The notes under the pieces are model-generated. The model worked only from the letters and a program-made list of their open reading frames with translations, ran no database searches and was not told the DNA's origin. Made by a program: the position numbers and the translations under genes. DNA of 48,219 nucleotides, taken from positions 1 through 48,219 of the forward strand of contig JAFTYS010000085.1 in assembly GCA_017461285.1 (NCBI GenBank). Direction: 5' to 3'. Source of the stretch: Bacteroidales bacterium. GTDB lineage: Bacteria; Bacteroidota; Bacteroidia; Bacteroidales; UBA932. Below, piece by piece: positions 18,430 through 27,807 of the stretch. The stretch's first letter is position 1. Every line of letters begins with the position of its first letter.

Positions 18430-21400
18430 TTAGAAGTTGAGATTCAATCCGATATTCATTATGCGTGTCAACGGATAGTTGATTGAACTTGTCGCACTTT
18501 CAGGGTCATTTGCCTTGAATCTTGAGAATGTCAGCAGATTGTATCCTGAGAAATAGATCCTGAGCCCCTTGACCTGTGGTACCGCCTTGATGTTCTGGAA
18601 TGTATATCCAACCTCGAGGCTCTTCAGACGGATATATGAAGCATCAGCGAAATAGACGCTTGATCTGGCTGTGTTGTTGGTCTTCGCTGTAAATGAAAGA
18701 CGTGGGAGAATAGCTGTATCGGCTGTTTCCGGAGTCCAGCTGTTGTCTGCCACCCATTCCATCATTGCCGATCTGTTCATTGAACCGAACTGGTTCCTGT
18801 ACGGCCCGGCGAGGTCGCGCGTTACATTTGTTGCTCCGATCCACAACATAGTGAAGTCGAAACCTTTATATGAAAGGTTGAAGTTTGTCGTGAAGTTGAG
18901 CTCCGGAACGTCGCTGTAGAACATTGCATGAATGTCATTCTCGTCGATGGCTCCGTCTCCTGTAAGGTCGACATAGATACAGTCTCCTGCCTTAGGTGTC
19001 ACCATCTGCTTAGGCATGTCCACACCATATGTTTCAAGATATCGTGCTTCTGTATTGCCCGGATCGTAGAATTCGAAGAATTCATAACCTGTACGCTGTC
19101 CCACAGGATAGCCCTTTCCGGAAAGATGAGGATAGAGAGGAGGAACTTCTCCGTTCTCAATGACAGTGTTCCTTGCATATGTCATGCTTGGACTGATGCT
19201 GTATCTGAAATCCTTTCCGATCTTGTCTGTCCATGAAAGCACGATTTCATATCCCTTGTTCTTTACGCGTCCTGTGTTGACAGAAGATGGCTTCTGTGCT
19301 GTGATGCCGGGAAGGGTGGCGCTGTTGCTCAAGAGGATGCCGGTTCTGTCTTCAAAGAAGAAGTCGACATATGCTGTGAGCCTGTCATTGAAGAACTTGA
19401 TGTCGATACCGTAGTTCTGCTTTGTTGCAGTCTCCCATGTAACGAGAGGGTTACCGTTGCTCTGCTCGGCAGCTCCAGGAAGCCATGTGCTGAGTCCGAA
19501 ATTGTATCCGCCGGTGCCGATCTGATATGAACCTGGCAGATAGAGGAAACGCTGACCGTTCATGTTGTCGTTACCTACCTGTCCGATGGAAGCGCGGAGC
19601 TTCAGGTAAGATACCACATTCTTTACTGGCTTCCACCAGTCTTCTGCAGATGCCACCCATCCAGCTGACACTGAAGGGAACAGACCGTATCTTCTTCCTT
19701 TGGCGAAATTCTCCGAACCATTGTAACCGACATTGATGTCAGCCATGTATTTCAGTTTGTAGTTATATGTGACACGTCCTACAAGTCCGACATATCCGTG
19801 CGGAATGTCGCGATAGCTTCCAGGATAGTATGTCTTGCTCTGGTTGTAGAGGAGGAGACCGCCGATGTCATGTCCGCCGAACTTTCTGGCGTAGTTGAAG
19901 CTGGCTTCAGTATACCAGTCACGTCCGAACCAGTAGCTTTCCTCATAACCGAGGTTCCATGCGTCGCCTTTCTTTCTGAGGGCCACTTCACCTTCGTCTG
20001 TGAGAACCGGCTCGTATGTCACTCCTTCATAAAGAGTCCTTCTCTTCTGCTGCGTGTATGAAGAGTTGTAAGAGCCTTTGATTCTGAAATCCAGTCCCTT
20101 TGTAAGGAAACCGAGGTCGAGCTTGTAGATGAGGTCGAGGTTAAGGATGTTTCCTACCTGCCTGTTGAATCCTCTGCCATAGAACGGAAAGAGACCGTCG
20201 TTGTCATAGTCTCCCACAAGGTTCTTGTTGCCGACGATGCGTCTGCCCTGTTCGTCGATTCCATATCCTGAGAACGGAACGGCATTGACGAGGTTTGAAA
20301 ATACGTTGTACTCTCCTTCGGCGAGTTCATGTCTGTCTTCGATACGTCCTCCGAGGTTGATAGACAACTGATTCCATTTGCCGAGGTTGAGGTCTACGTT
20401 GGCGCGGTAATTATACCTGTTGTACTTGAAGTTAGTGTTCGGATCTTTCGAGAAAGTCCTGAACAGACCGTCCTGTGTGAGAGCTCCGACAGATACGAAA
20501 TAACGTGCTACCTTGTTGCCTCCTGATACTGACACATTGTGCTGTGACTGTGATGCCATAGGCTTCATCACGTAGTCAAGCCAGTTGACGTTCGGGTAAA
20601 GCATAGGCTGGTCTCCGTTCTTGAAGTGCTCGAGCGCTTCAGGACTGAAGCGGAGCTGGTCTTCTGCTGTACCGTCGCTGCGCTGTGCCTCGTTGTAAAG
20701 GGTGGCATATCTGTAGGAATCGATCATCTTGATGAAGTTCGAAACCTGCTGTACGCCATATGAAGTCGAGAAGTTTATCTTCGCTTTTCCCTCCTCACCT
20801 CTCTTTGTGGTCACCAGGATGACACCGTTTGCTCCTCGTACACCGAATACCGCTGTTGCAGATGCGTCCTTGAGGATAGAGATGTCCTCGACTTCGTTAG
20901 GGTCGATCTGGTTGAAGCTTCTTTCGACGCCGTCCACGAGAACAAGCGGAGATGATCCGTTCAGCGAGCCGATACCGCGGACATAGATGATAGGGTCATC
21001 TCCTCCCGGACGTCCCGAATACTGAACCGAAGATACGCCCGGAAGTTTACCTGAAAGGGCGTTACCCAATGATGCTGCAGGGGTTTTCAGGAGTTCGTTA
21101 CCGCCCACATTGCTCACAGCACCGGTGATTGTGACTTTCCTTTGCGCTCCATAAGCGACAAAGACCACTTCGTCAAGCATCTCTGCGTCAGGGGCCAGGA
21201 CGATGTCGATCTTGGTCCTGCCTGCAACAGTGACTTCCTGGGTCTGGAAACCGATGCTTGAAACCAGCAAGGTCGAGTTTTTAGGTACGGCGATGGAATA
21301 TCGTCCCTGATCATCCGTGATGGTGCCGTCGTTGCTGTCCTTCAGCTGCACAGCAACTCCGATCAGTGTTTCTCCCTTGTCGTCGGTAACGGTTCCGGAA

Positions 21401-21492
21401 ACCGTGATACGGGACTGGGCGGAAACAATCTGAGGTATTGACATGCAGATCAGCAGCAATACCAAAAGATAAAATTTACCGTGTTTTTTCAT
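18430..21492 (-). CDS. SusC-like TonB-dependent outer-membrane transporter (pair 1)
   Basis: 1020 residues. The signal peptide ends IVSAQ (about residue 26). Residues 29-104 form a CarboxypepD-like regulatory domain (VSGTVTDDKGETLIGVAV). A TonB-box-like DEVVFVAYG is at 107-115. The plug carries VDGVERSFNQIDPNEVEDISILKDASATAVFGVRGANGVILVTTKRG, and a beta-barrel completes the protein. It is the first gene of the minus-strand mannan run, divergent from the hybrid two-component regulator across 209 bp, so it is probably induced by that regulator. The leader from the candidate promoter is about 140 nt, long for a simple promoter-gene junction. Confidence 0.94.
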   Translation of the reverse strand: MKKHGKFYLLVLLLICMSIPQIVSAQSRITVSGTVTDDKGETLIGVAVQLKDSNDGTITDDQGRYSIAVPKNSTLLVSSIGFQTQEVTVAGRTKIDIVLAPDAEMLDEVVFVAYGAQRKVTITGAVSNVGGNELLKTPAASLGNALSGKLPGVSSVQYSGRPGGDDPIIYVRGIGSLNGSSPLVLVDGVERSFNQIDPNEVEDISILKDASATAVFGVRGANGVILVTTKRGEEGKAKINFSTSYGVQQVSNFIKMIDSYRYATLYNEAQRSDGTAEDQLRFSPEALEHFKNGDQPMLYPNVNWLDYVMKPMASQSQHNVSVSGGNKVARYFVSVGALTQDGLFRTFSKDPNTNFKYNRYNYRANVDLNLGKWNQLSINLGGRIEDRHELAEGEYNVFSNLVNAVPFSGYGIDEQGRRIVGNKNLVGDYDNDGLFPFYGRGFNRQVGNILNLDLIYKLDLGFLTKGLDFRIKGSYNSSYTQQKRRTLYEGVTYEPVLTDEGEVALRKKGDAWNLGYEESYWFGRDWYTEASFNYARKFGGHDIGGLLLYNQSKTYYPGSYRDIPHGYVGLVGRVTYNYKLKYMADINVGYNGSENFAKGRRYGLFPSVSAGWVASAEDWWKPVKNVVSYLKLRASIGQVGNDNMNGQRFLYLPGSYQIGTGGYNFGLSTWLPGAAEQSNGNPLVTWETATKQNYGIDIKFFNDRLTAYVDFFFEDRTGILLSNSATLPGITAQKPSSVNTGRVKNKGYEIVLSWTDKIGKDFRYSISPSMTYARNTVIENGEVPPLYPHLSGKGYPVGQRTGYEFFEFYDPGNTEARYLETYGVDMPKQMVTPKAGDCIYVDLTGDGAIDENDIHAMFYSDVPELNFTTNFNLSYKGFDFTMLWIGATNVTRDLAGPYRNQFGSMNRSAMMEWVADNSWTPETADTAILPRLSFTAKTNNTARSSVYFADASYIRLKSLEVGYTFQNIKAVPQVKGLRIYFSGYNLLTFSRFKANDPESATSSINYPLTRIMNIGLNLNF

Positions 21493-21636
21493 AAATGTGT
21501 TATTAATTGGATGTTTTGTGTAAAGTTGGCCTTATTTATATAAGAGCGGATTCCGAAATGAGTTATACTTCGGCTTGAAAGGCGGAGGGGGATTGAAAAG
21601 GAATAATTAGGATACAAATGGGAGGGTAATGCGATA

Positions 21637-21644
21637 CAAAAATA
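21637..21644 (-). promoter_or_regulatory. Candidate -7 box of the susC1 promoter
   Basis: On the minus strand this reads TATTTTTG, matching TAnnTTTG. It would give a leader of roughly 140 nt. The same area holds two direct copies of GATACAAA (21611-21618 and 21633-21640) exactly 22 bp apart, which could be a regulator site. It lies only 25 bp from the regulator's own promoter on the other strand. Confidence 0.4.
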
Positions 21645-21669
21645 CATTCCGGCTGTTCTGCGAAAATCC

Positions 21670-21677
21670 TATCTTTG
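21670..21677 (+). promoter_or_regulatory. Candidate -7 box of the hybrid two-component regulator gene
   Basis: TATCTTTG is a good match to the Bacteroidota -7 box, 25 bp upstream of the ATG at 21702, giving a short leader. No clear TTTG is seen at the -33 position. Confidence 0.5.
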
Positions 21678-21701
21678 TTCCTGTAAACACCTTGTAGTAC
21701 A

Positions 21702-24700
21702 ATGAAAAGAATCATCCTTTCCATAACTCTGTTTTTTCTAGCCTTTTCCGTGCATTCGGCTGACACCTATGATTTCACTTCACTGGATGTGAAGGATGGC
21801 GTGCCGGACAATTTCATTCATGAGATTCTCCGTGATGAGGATGGGTTCATGTGGTTCATCAGCGGTCAGGTTCTGAGCCGTTATGACGGCTATGACTTCA
21901 AGCAGTACGATCTTCCGACACCGGGATGGCATGCCTATTATATCCTTAAGGAGGACAGGAAAGGAAACATATGGCTTCAGTCCAACGATAATTATTACAT
22001 ATATGACAGAGAAAAGGATGTCCTTTGTGAAGATGTAGAAAGAGTAATATCCTATCCCGACATACAGGAGCGCATATCCTTTCTGGATGTAGACTACGAT
22101 GGAAACATATGGTTTTCGGTCGGTGACGGCAACTTGATATACTATCGCGATTTTGAGGAATTCCGCACTGTTCCTTTGCCTGATTCCGGGGATATAAAGG
22201 GTCTGGAGTCACGTAACGGACATGCGTATCTGCTGTTGGAGGGAGGCATGCTCTATCATTATGATATAGATAAGAGTTCCGGGTTCGAGCATATCGCGCA
22301 GGTGCCGTCTTCAGATAAGTTCTACCATAGGATGTATCTTGATACGGAAGGGAACCTCTTTTCTTACATCCCGCATTCGTATGAAGACAATCTGCTGCTG
22401 TTTGACGCAAGAGACAGGAGCTTCTCCAGCATCAAGGATAATGACGGCAAGGTAATCAATTATGTCACGGATGTCCTGGATGACAGGAAAGGCAATCTGT
22501 GGATAAGCACTGATAATGCAGGAATCATCGTTTGGGATAAGAAGACAGGCCGGTCTACCCAGGTTACAGTCAAGAACGATGACCTCTATTCCCTGCCGTC
22601 GAACCATATCAACTGTCTTTATCTCGATTATCAGGATGTCATGTGGGTCGGCACGAGCAAAAGAGGAGTGGCATATACCTGTCTCAGCAAGATGCTTTTC
22701 GAAAAGGCGGATTATCCGGGACTGGATGACATAAGCTGCGTGCTTGAGGACAATGACGGAAACATATGGTGTGGAACCGACGGAAACGGCATCATGTGTG
22801 AACACAAGGGCACAGGACGAAGGGTGTTCTACAATTCATCGGCTGGGGATATACCTGGTGACCTGATAGTATGTTCCTTCAAGGATTCCAAAGGAAGGAT
22901 CTGGTTCGGTTCCTATGGAAACGGAGTCTTTTATCATGAAAAGGGCAAGTTCGTGCCAGTACGTCATCATGATCCTGTCAAGGATGAATGGATGAAAGAT
23001 ATCAGATGCATCAATGAAGATGCCTATGGAAACATCTGGATCGGAACGATAGCCTACGGTTTGTTCTGTTATGAATCAGACGGAACCTTTACGGATTATA
23101 CTGCCGACAATTCTGCGTTATATTCCAACGGCATTACCGACCTGTATTGCCGCCAGGAACGTATGCTTTATGTAGGTACTTCCAGCGGAGTGTTCGTCAT
23201 GGATACATATGACCGGAGTCTGTCGGAAATGACATCGGATTATCTGGATGTGGATGAATCCTCGGACTTCGTTGTTACGGGAGTATATAAGGACAGCCGC
23301 GGCCTGTTGTGGATGGGCGGCGTGGATGGAGTATATGTCTATTGCGAGGATAATGGGGAGAGGGCTCATATCGACAGTTCCAACGGTCTGTCTCACGATT
23401 ACATCAGAGGCATATGTGAAGATGGAAACGGGAACATATGGATCACGACAGACGTAGGCGTGACCAATGTTATCGTTGTGGATGATCCGGTAATGCCGAT
23501 GCCGACCTTCAGATGCTGGAGATACTATGATGAGGACGGTCTCAATGACATAATGTTCAATCCGCACTCCATCTGTTGCCTGGATGACGGAAGCGTGCTG
23601 ATGGGAGGAATAGGAGGACTTATAAGGACAGATACATCATACAAGCCATTTGTGTCTTCATGGTCAAACATTGAATTTACGGCTCTATATATCGCGGACA
23701 AACGTGTTGAGGCGGGGAAGGAAATAGGTGGCAAGGTGATTCTGAAATCAAATATCCAGACAAGTGACGGAATCGTCCTGGACTATTCAGACAATACATT
23801 CTCTGTAGCAGTATCCTCATTGAACTATCCGGTTCTGCATAAGAATCATCTGATGTATCGTCTGGAGGGTCATACCGACTGGCTGACGCTTGAAGGTAAC
23901 CTCATCTCATTCAACAGGCTCCACCCGGACACATATAATCTTCAGGTCAAGGTGGCTGATTCTGAGTCTCCTGACGGTGAAATAGCATCCTTGAAGATAA
24001 GGATCAACCCTCCGATATGGCAGTCACCTGTCGCTTATGTAGTATATGTCTTGCTGCTGTGCGCCTTTGTAGCCTTTCTGGTGATCCGCATAAGGCAGAA
24101 GACAAAGCTTAAATACAAGATGCGCATCCTTGACATGAACATCTCCCATCAGAAGGAAATGGATGAAGCCCATATGCGTTTCTTTACGAATATCAGCCAT
24201 GACCTGAGGACTCCACTGTCTCTGATAATCACTCCTCTTGAGAAACTTTTGGGCCATCAGAATCTGGATGGGCGCATAAAGACGGACCTGAGGCACATAC
24301 ACCATAATGCGGAGCTCCTGATGGATGCCATAAACCAGCTTCTGGATTTCAGAAAGCTTGACAGCGGCATGAGTACGCTGAATCTGTCTCATGGAAACCT
24401 CACAGGCCTGGTCAAGGAAGTGTGCAAATCCTTCAGACCTTATTCCGTAAAGAGGAAGATACGTCTGAATATGGCTCTCACTACTGATGATATCAAGCTC
24501 AATTTTGATAAGGACAAGATGCGCAGGATATTGGTCAATCTGCTCTCCAATGCATATAAGTTCAATTTCGAGAACGGAACGATTACTGTGTCTCTGGATG
24601 TTGTTAATCAGGATGGGGAAGAAAAAGTCCATCTGGCTGTAGCGGATACAGGTATAGGAATATCCGACGAGGGAAAGACCCGGGTTTTTGAGCGTTTCTA

Positions 24701-25691
24701 TCAGGAATCCAATCTTTCTGACAATATCGGAAGCGGTATAGGTCTTAACATAGTAAAGGAATATGTCAGGATGCACGGTGGTACCATATCGGTTACTGAC
24801 AACAATCCGAAAGGTACAATATTCACACTTCTGTTCCCGTACGAGAGTACATCGTTTCCGGAAAATCTCAATAGCGATGAGAGTTTCGGACAGGACGAAG
24901 ATAAGAAGGTAAACGATCCTGAGATACTGATAGTTGAAGACAATGACAGCTTCCGTCAGTTCCTGACCGGTTGTCTGAAGGAAAGATACTCTGTGGTTGA
25001 AGCTTCAAATGGAAAAGATGCTCTGTCTGTTCTTGAAAAGCACCCGGTCAAGCTGGTGATAAGCGATGTGATGATGCCGAAGATGAGCGGGCTGGAATTG
25101 TGCCGTGCCATAAAGGGTGACATACGTTTCTCGCATATTCCTGTCATATTGCTTACGGCCAAGACTGCTGATGACAATATCCTCCAGGGCTTGAAGGAAG
25201 GATGCGATGACTATATAACAAAGCCGTTCAATCTGGATATCCTGATTCTGAGGATAGAAAAACTTCTGGAATGGAGCAAGTCCAATCATGTGAAGTTCAA
25301 GACTGTAGATGTCTCTCCGAGCGAAATAACCATAACATCTCTGGACGAACAGCTCATAAGCAAAGCCTTGAAGATTGTGGAGGAGAACATCAGCAACATG
25401 GATTTCACGGTAGATGAGTTGAGTTCATCTGTCGGTATGACAAGGGGACATCTGTACAAGAAGCTTGTCGCCATAACAGGAAGGACTCCTCTTGACTTCA
25501 TAAGGACGATCAGGATAAAGCGCGGACGTCAGCTTCTGGAAAAGAGTCAGCTGGGCGTGGCAGATGTTTCCTACAGAGTCGGTCTGTCACCGAAGCAGTT
25601 TGCCAAATATTTCAAGGATACGTATGGGGAACTGCCATCAGAGTTCAGGAAGAGGAATTGTGTGTCAGATGAAATGATAGACATTCCGTAA
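21702..25691 (+). CDS. Hybrid two-component system regulator (HTCS) of the mannan locus
   Basis: 1329 residues. A signal peptide is followed by a periplasmic beta-propeller of Reg_prop repeats (recurring GNIW and WIGT motifs, about 30-690) and a Y_Y_Y domain. A transmembrane helix lies near 776-798. The histidine kinase has its phosphoacceptor His in NISHDLRTPLS (about residue 830) and an ATPase domain with NLLSNAYKF and DTGIG. The receiver domain starts near 1075 with the Asp in LVISDVMMP (about 1121). An AraC-type helix-turn-helix fills about 1228-1329 (MTRGHLYKKL, VGLSPKQFAKYFKDTYG). HTCS proteins bind an oligosaccharide in the periplasm and activate the adjacent PUL. The position divergent from susC1 fits this exactly. 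The inducer, probably a manno-oligosaccharide, is inferred. Confidence 0.95.
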   Translation: MKRIILSITLFFLAFSVHSADTYDFTSLDVKDGVPDNFIHEILRDEDGFMWFISGQVLSRYDGYDFKQYDLPTPGWHAYYILKEDRKGNIWLQSNDNYYIYDREKDVLCEDVERVISYPDIQERISFLDVDYDGNIWFSVGDGNLIYYRDFEEFRTVPLPDSGDIKGLESRNGHAYLLLEGGMLYHYDIDKSSGFEHIAQVPSSDKFYHRMYLDTEGNLFSYIPHSYEDNLLLFDARDRSFSSIKDNDGKVINYVTDVLDDRKGNLWISTDNAGIIVWDKKTGRSTQVTVKNDDLYSLPSNHINCLYLDYQDVMWVGTSKRGVAYTCLSKMLFEKADYPGLDDISCVLEDNDGNIWCGTDGNGIMCEHKGTGRRVFYNSSAGDIPGDLIVCSFKDSKGRIWFGSYGNGVFYHEKGKFVPVRHHDPVKDEWMKDIRCINEDAYGNIWIGTIAYGLFCYESDGTFTDYTADNSALYSNGITDLYCRQERMLYVGTSSGVFVMDTYDRSLSEMTSDYLDVDESSDFVVTGVYKDSRGLLWMGGVDGVYVYCEDNGERAHIDSSNGLSHDYIRGICEDGNGNIWITTDVGVTNVIVVDDPVMPMPTFRCWRYYDEDGLNDIMFNPHSICCLDDGSVLMGGIGGLIRTDTSYKPFVSSWSNIEFTALYIADKRVEAGKEIGGKVILKSNIQTSDGIVLDYSDNTFSVAVSSLNYPVLHKNHLMYRLEGHTDWLTLEGNLISFNRLHPDTYNLQVKVADSESPDGEIASLKIRINPPIWQSPVAYVVYVLLLCAFVAFLVIRIRQKTKLKYKMRILDMNISHQKEMDEAHMRFFTNISHDLRTPLSLIITPLEKLLGHQNLDGRIKTDLRHIHHNAELLMDAINQLLDFRKLDSGMSTLNLSHGNLTGLVKEVCKSFRPYSVKRKIRLNMALTTDDIKLNFDKDKMRRILVNLLSNAYKFNFENGTITVSLDVVNQDGEEKVHLAVADTGIGISDEGKTRVFERFYQESNLSDNIGSGIGLNIVKEYVRMHGGTISVTDNNPKGTIFTLLFPYESTSFPENLNSDESFGQDEDKKVNDPEILIVEDNDSFRQFLTGCLKERYSVVEASNGKDALSVLEKHPVKLVISDVMMPKMSGLELCRAIKGDIRFSHIPVILLTAKTADDNILQGLKEGCDDYITKPFNLDILILRIEKLLEWSKSNHVKFKTVDVSPSEITITSLDEQLISKALKIVEENISNMDFTVDELSSSVGMTRGHLYKKLVAITGRTPLDFIRTIRIKRGRQLLEKSQLGVADVSYRVGLSPKQFAKYFKDTYGELPSEFRKRNCVSDEMIDIP

Positions 25692-25765
25692 TCCGTATTG
25701 TATCATTTTTGGTTATATTTGTGTCTTTGTCAATGATTTGTGACAAATGTGATTCATTAGAGCAT

Positions 25766-25881
25766 ATGAAATGTCCACCGTCAGAATAACTTTGTACAAG
25801 GGTTATTTTGGTTATTAATTATGTGGTTAGTTTAAACCTTTATGTTTTTAGGGTGGATATTCATTATGAAATGTCCACCCT
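25766..25881. repeat. Repeated ATGAAATGTCCACC box and hyphenated palindrome upstream of the hydrolase gene
   Basis: The gap 25692-25902 holds no gene. ATGAAATGTCCACC occurs at 25766-25779 and again at 25866-25879, 100 bp apart. The second copy is the right arm of a palindrome whose left arm AGGGTGGA (25850-25857) pairs exactly with TCCACCCT (25874-25881) and extends inwards with one bulge. The palindrome ends 21 bp before the hydrolase ATG, so a regulator operator or an mRNA leader hairpin are both possible. No T-run follows. Confidence 0.5.
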
Positions 25882-25902
25882 AATGTTAATTTATAATAAA
25901 AT

Positions 25903-26706
25903 ATGAAGACTGGATACTTTATCGTACTGCTGTCATGCCTGTTGACTTTCTCATGCCAGCGCAAAGCCTCTGTTGAGGAATTGTGGATCGCCAATGGCGA
26001 TAGAAACATCTACGGACTTCTGAGCCGTCCGGCGAAAGGTCCGAAGAAGCAGCCTGTCCTTATCATTTCGCATGGATTCAACGGCTCGCACGACTTCGGA
26101 AAGAATTATTTCCCTCTTCTTGACGAGCTGGGATACCAGTGCTATGCCTTCGACTTCGGTTGCGGCTCGCTGGGAAGCCGTACGGACAACAATACGATGA
26201 ACATGTCGATTCTGGACGAGTGCTCTGACCTCAAGGCTGTCGTAGAGCATTTCAGAAGCAGACCGGATGTGGATCCTGACGGCATAGTCCTTCTCGGAGA
26301 GAGCCAGGGAGGCCTGGTATCGGCTTTGGTAGCATCGGAGATGCCTGATGCCGTAGACAAGCTTATCCTGATTTTCCCCGCCTTCTGCATACCTGACAAC
26401 TGGAATCAGCGATATCCGGATGTTGCTGAGATTCCTGATACGACATGGCTCTGGGATGTTCCTTTAGGAAAGAGGTTTTTCCAGGAAATCCGCGACATGG
26501 ATGTATTCGGCGGTATGGAGCAGTTTGATGATCCTGTCCTGATCGTCCAGGGAGACAAGGATCCGATCGTCTCTATCGAAGACTCCAGACGTGCTGTCGG
26601 ACTATACGAAGATGCGCATCTGCATGTCATTCCTGGAGCCGGTCACGGATTCAATCCTGACGAGTTCGCGGAGTCGCTGGAGCAGATACGCATGTTCCTG
26701 GATTAA
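25903..26706 (+). CDS. Alpha/beta hydrolase lipoprotein, candidate acetyl or other sugar esterase
   Basis: 267 residues. The lipobox TFSC puts Cys18 at the mature end. Landmarks of the fold are the oxyanion region HGFNGSH, the nucleophile Ser in GESQGG (S134), the acid Asp in GDKDPIV (D220) and the His in GAGHGF (H248). Similar small serine hydrolases include cinnamoyl and acetyl esterases. It is downstream of the HTCS in the same direction but separated by a 211-bp gap with its own repeats, so it may be a separate unit. The stop lies 2 bp from the 3' end of the convergent GH26 gene. The PUL setting suggests removal of acyl groups from mannan, but the substrate is not shown. Confidence 0.75.
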   Translation: MKTGYFIVLLSCLLTFSCQRKASVEELWIANGDRNIYGLLSRPAKGPKKQPVLIISHGFNGSHDFGKNYFPLLDELGYQCYAFDFGCGSLGSRTDNNTMNMSILDECSDLKAVVEHFRSRPDVDPDGIVLLGESQGGLVSALVASEMPDAVDKLILIFPAFCIPDNWNQRYPDVAEIPDTTWLWDVPLGKRFFQEIRDMDVFGGMEQFDDPVLIVQGDKDPIVSIEDSRRAVGLYEDAHLHVIPGAGHGFNPDEFAESLEQIRMFLD

Positions 26707-26708
26707 GC

Positions 26709-27806
26709 CTATCTGATATCTTCGAAGAAAAGATAGCGGTCTCCTGCCTTCATGGTGCGGAGGAGGTCGTCATGGTCTGTCTTTCTTGGCGGACGGTTGC
26801 CTGGTGGCGGTATATGCCTCCATGTCAGCACATATGAACTTTCATACTTTGACAGGATGTCAAGAAGGTCTGTGCTGAGAGGGCCGCATTCGCTGAGGGC
26901 GTGGAGCTTCTTCTTCTGCTGCGCAAGTCTTGTCGTGAATTCAAGAGCCTTGTCCACGTTCCTGTTGAATTCTTCGCCACGTCCGTACCAGTCTATCGAG
27001 AGCATGTCTATGTACTCGTCTCCCGGATATCCTCTTAGGTATTCTTCTTCGGAATATACCTTGTCCGTATTGTATGCGTATAATATGCTGTGGTGTCCGT
27101 CCTTTTTAAGGAAATCCACTGTGTAGCGCCACAGAGCCGCATATTCTTCGTCCGTACAGCGTTCGCGTCCCCACCAGAAGAAGTTTCCTGAATGCTCATG
27201 GTACGGGCGGAATATGAACGGAATAGGGTTTCCGTCCTTGTCCCTCAAGGTGTGGAAGAACAAAGAGAGGCGCTTGAGCCATGAGTTGAACATCGCGTGG
27301 TCTTCGCCTCCCGGCAGGACATTGCGCACCGCATTTATTCCATCGGCGGACAGCATGCTCACGTCCCATGCAGATCCAGCTCCGTTAGGTTCCTTTACGC
27401 CGGGCCATTGTGATGAGACAGGATTCACCACATGCCATGATATGGTTATGATTCCGCCCTGCTCGTGGAACCATCTGATCCTTTCCGAGATGTCGGAAAA
27501 TGCGTTGCCGTCAAGGCTTTTGCTGTATCCGAGCTCCAGTTCTCCGAGCTCGAATCCGGCTACTGCGGGATAGTCTCCGACAGCTTCCTTTGTGTCGGAC
27601 CTTCCTTTTTCGTTTATCCATGTCCTTCCTGTGAGAAGGTCGTCCTGGTGGCCGTACATGATGCCTTTCTTCTGGAGCTTCATCAGGCGCTCGAACAAGG
27701 CCTTTGCCTGAGGCGTCGCCTCCGGGTCGGCCGGCGTCCATCCGCCGGCATAGGAGGCAGAGCATGCCATCAGCAGGACAAGTGCTGCGATTATTCTGGT
27801 CTTCAT
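26709..27806 (-). CDS. GH26 beta-mannanase, periplasmic type
   Basis: 365 residues with a cleavable signal peptide (ends SASYAG). There is a Cys in MACSASYA, so lipidation cannot be wholly excluded. The barrel carries YGHQDD, the acid/base Glu in FRPYHEHSGNFFWWG (E204) and the nucleophile Glu in ALSECGP (E306), with a Trp-rich active site. GH26 enzymes cleave beta-1,4-mannan, and some release mannobiose from chain ends. It follows the SGNH gene by a single base and ends in TAG. A role trimming imported oligosaccharides is likely. Confidence 0.92.
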   Translation of the reverse strand: MKTRIIAALVLLMACSASYAGGWTPADPEATPQAKALFERLMKLQKKGIMYGHQDDLLTGRTWINEKGRSDTKEAVGDYPAVAGFELGELELGYSKSLDGNAFSDISERIRWFHEQGGIITISWHVVNPVSSQWPGVKEPNGAGSAWDVSMLSADGINAVRNVLPGGEDHAMFNSWLKRLSLFFHTLRDKDGNPIPFIFRPYHEHSGNFFWWGRERCTDEEYAALWRYTVDFLKKDGHHSILYAYNTDKVYSEEEYLRGYPGDEYIDMLSIDWYGRGEEFNRNVDKALEFTTRLAQQKKKLHALSECGPLSTDLLDILSKYESSYVLTWRHIPPPGNRPPRKTDHDDLLRTMKAGDRYLFFEDIR

Positions 27807-27807
27807 G

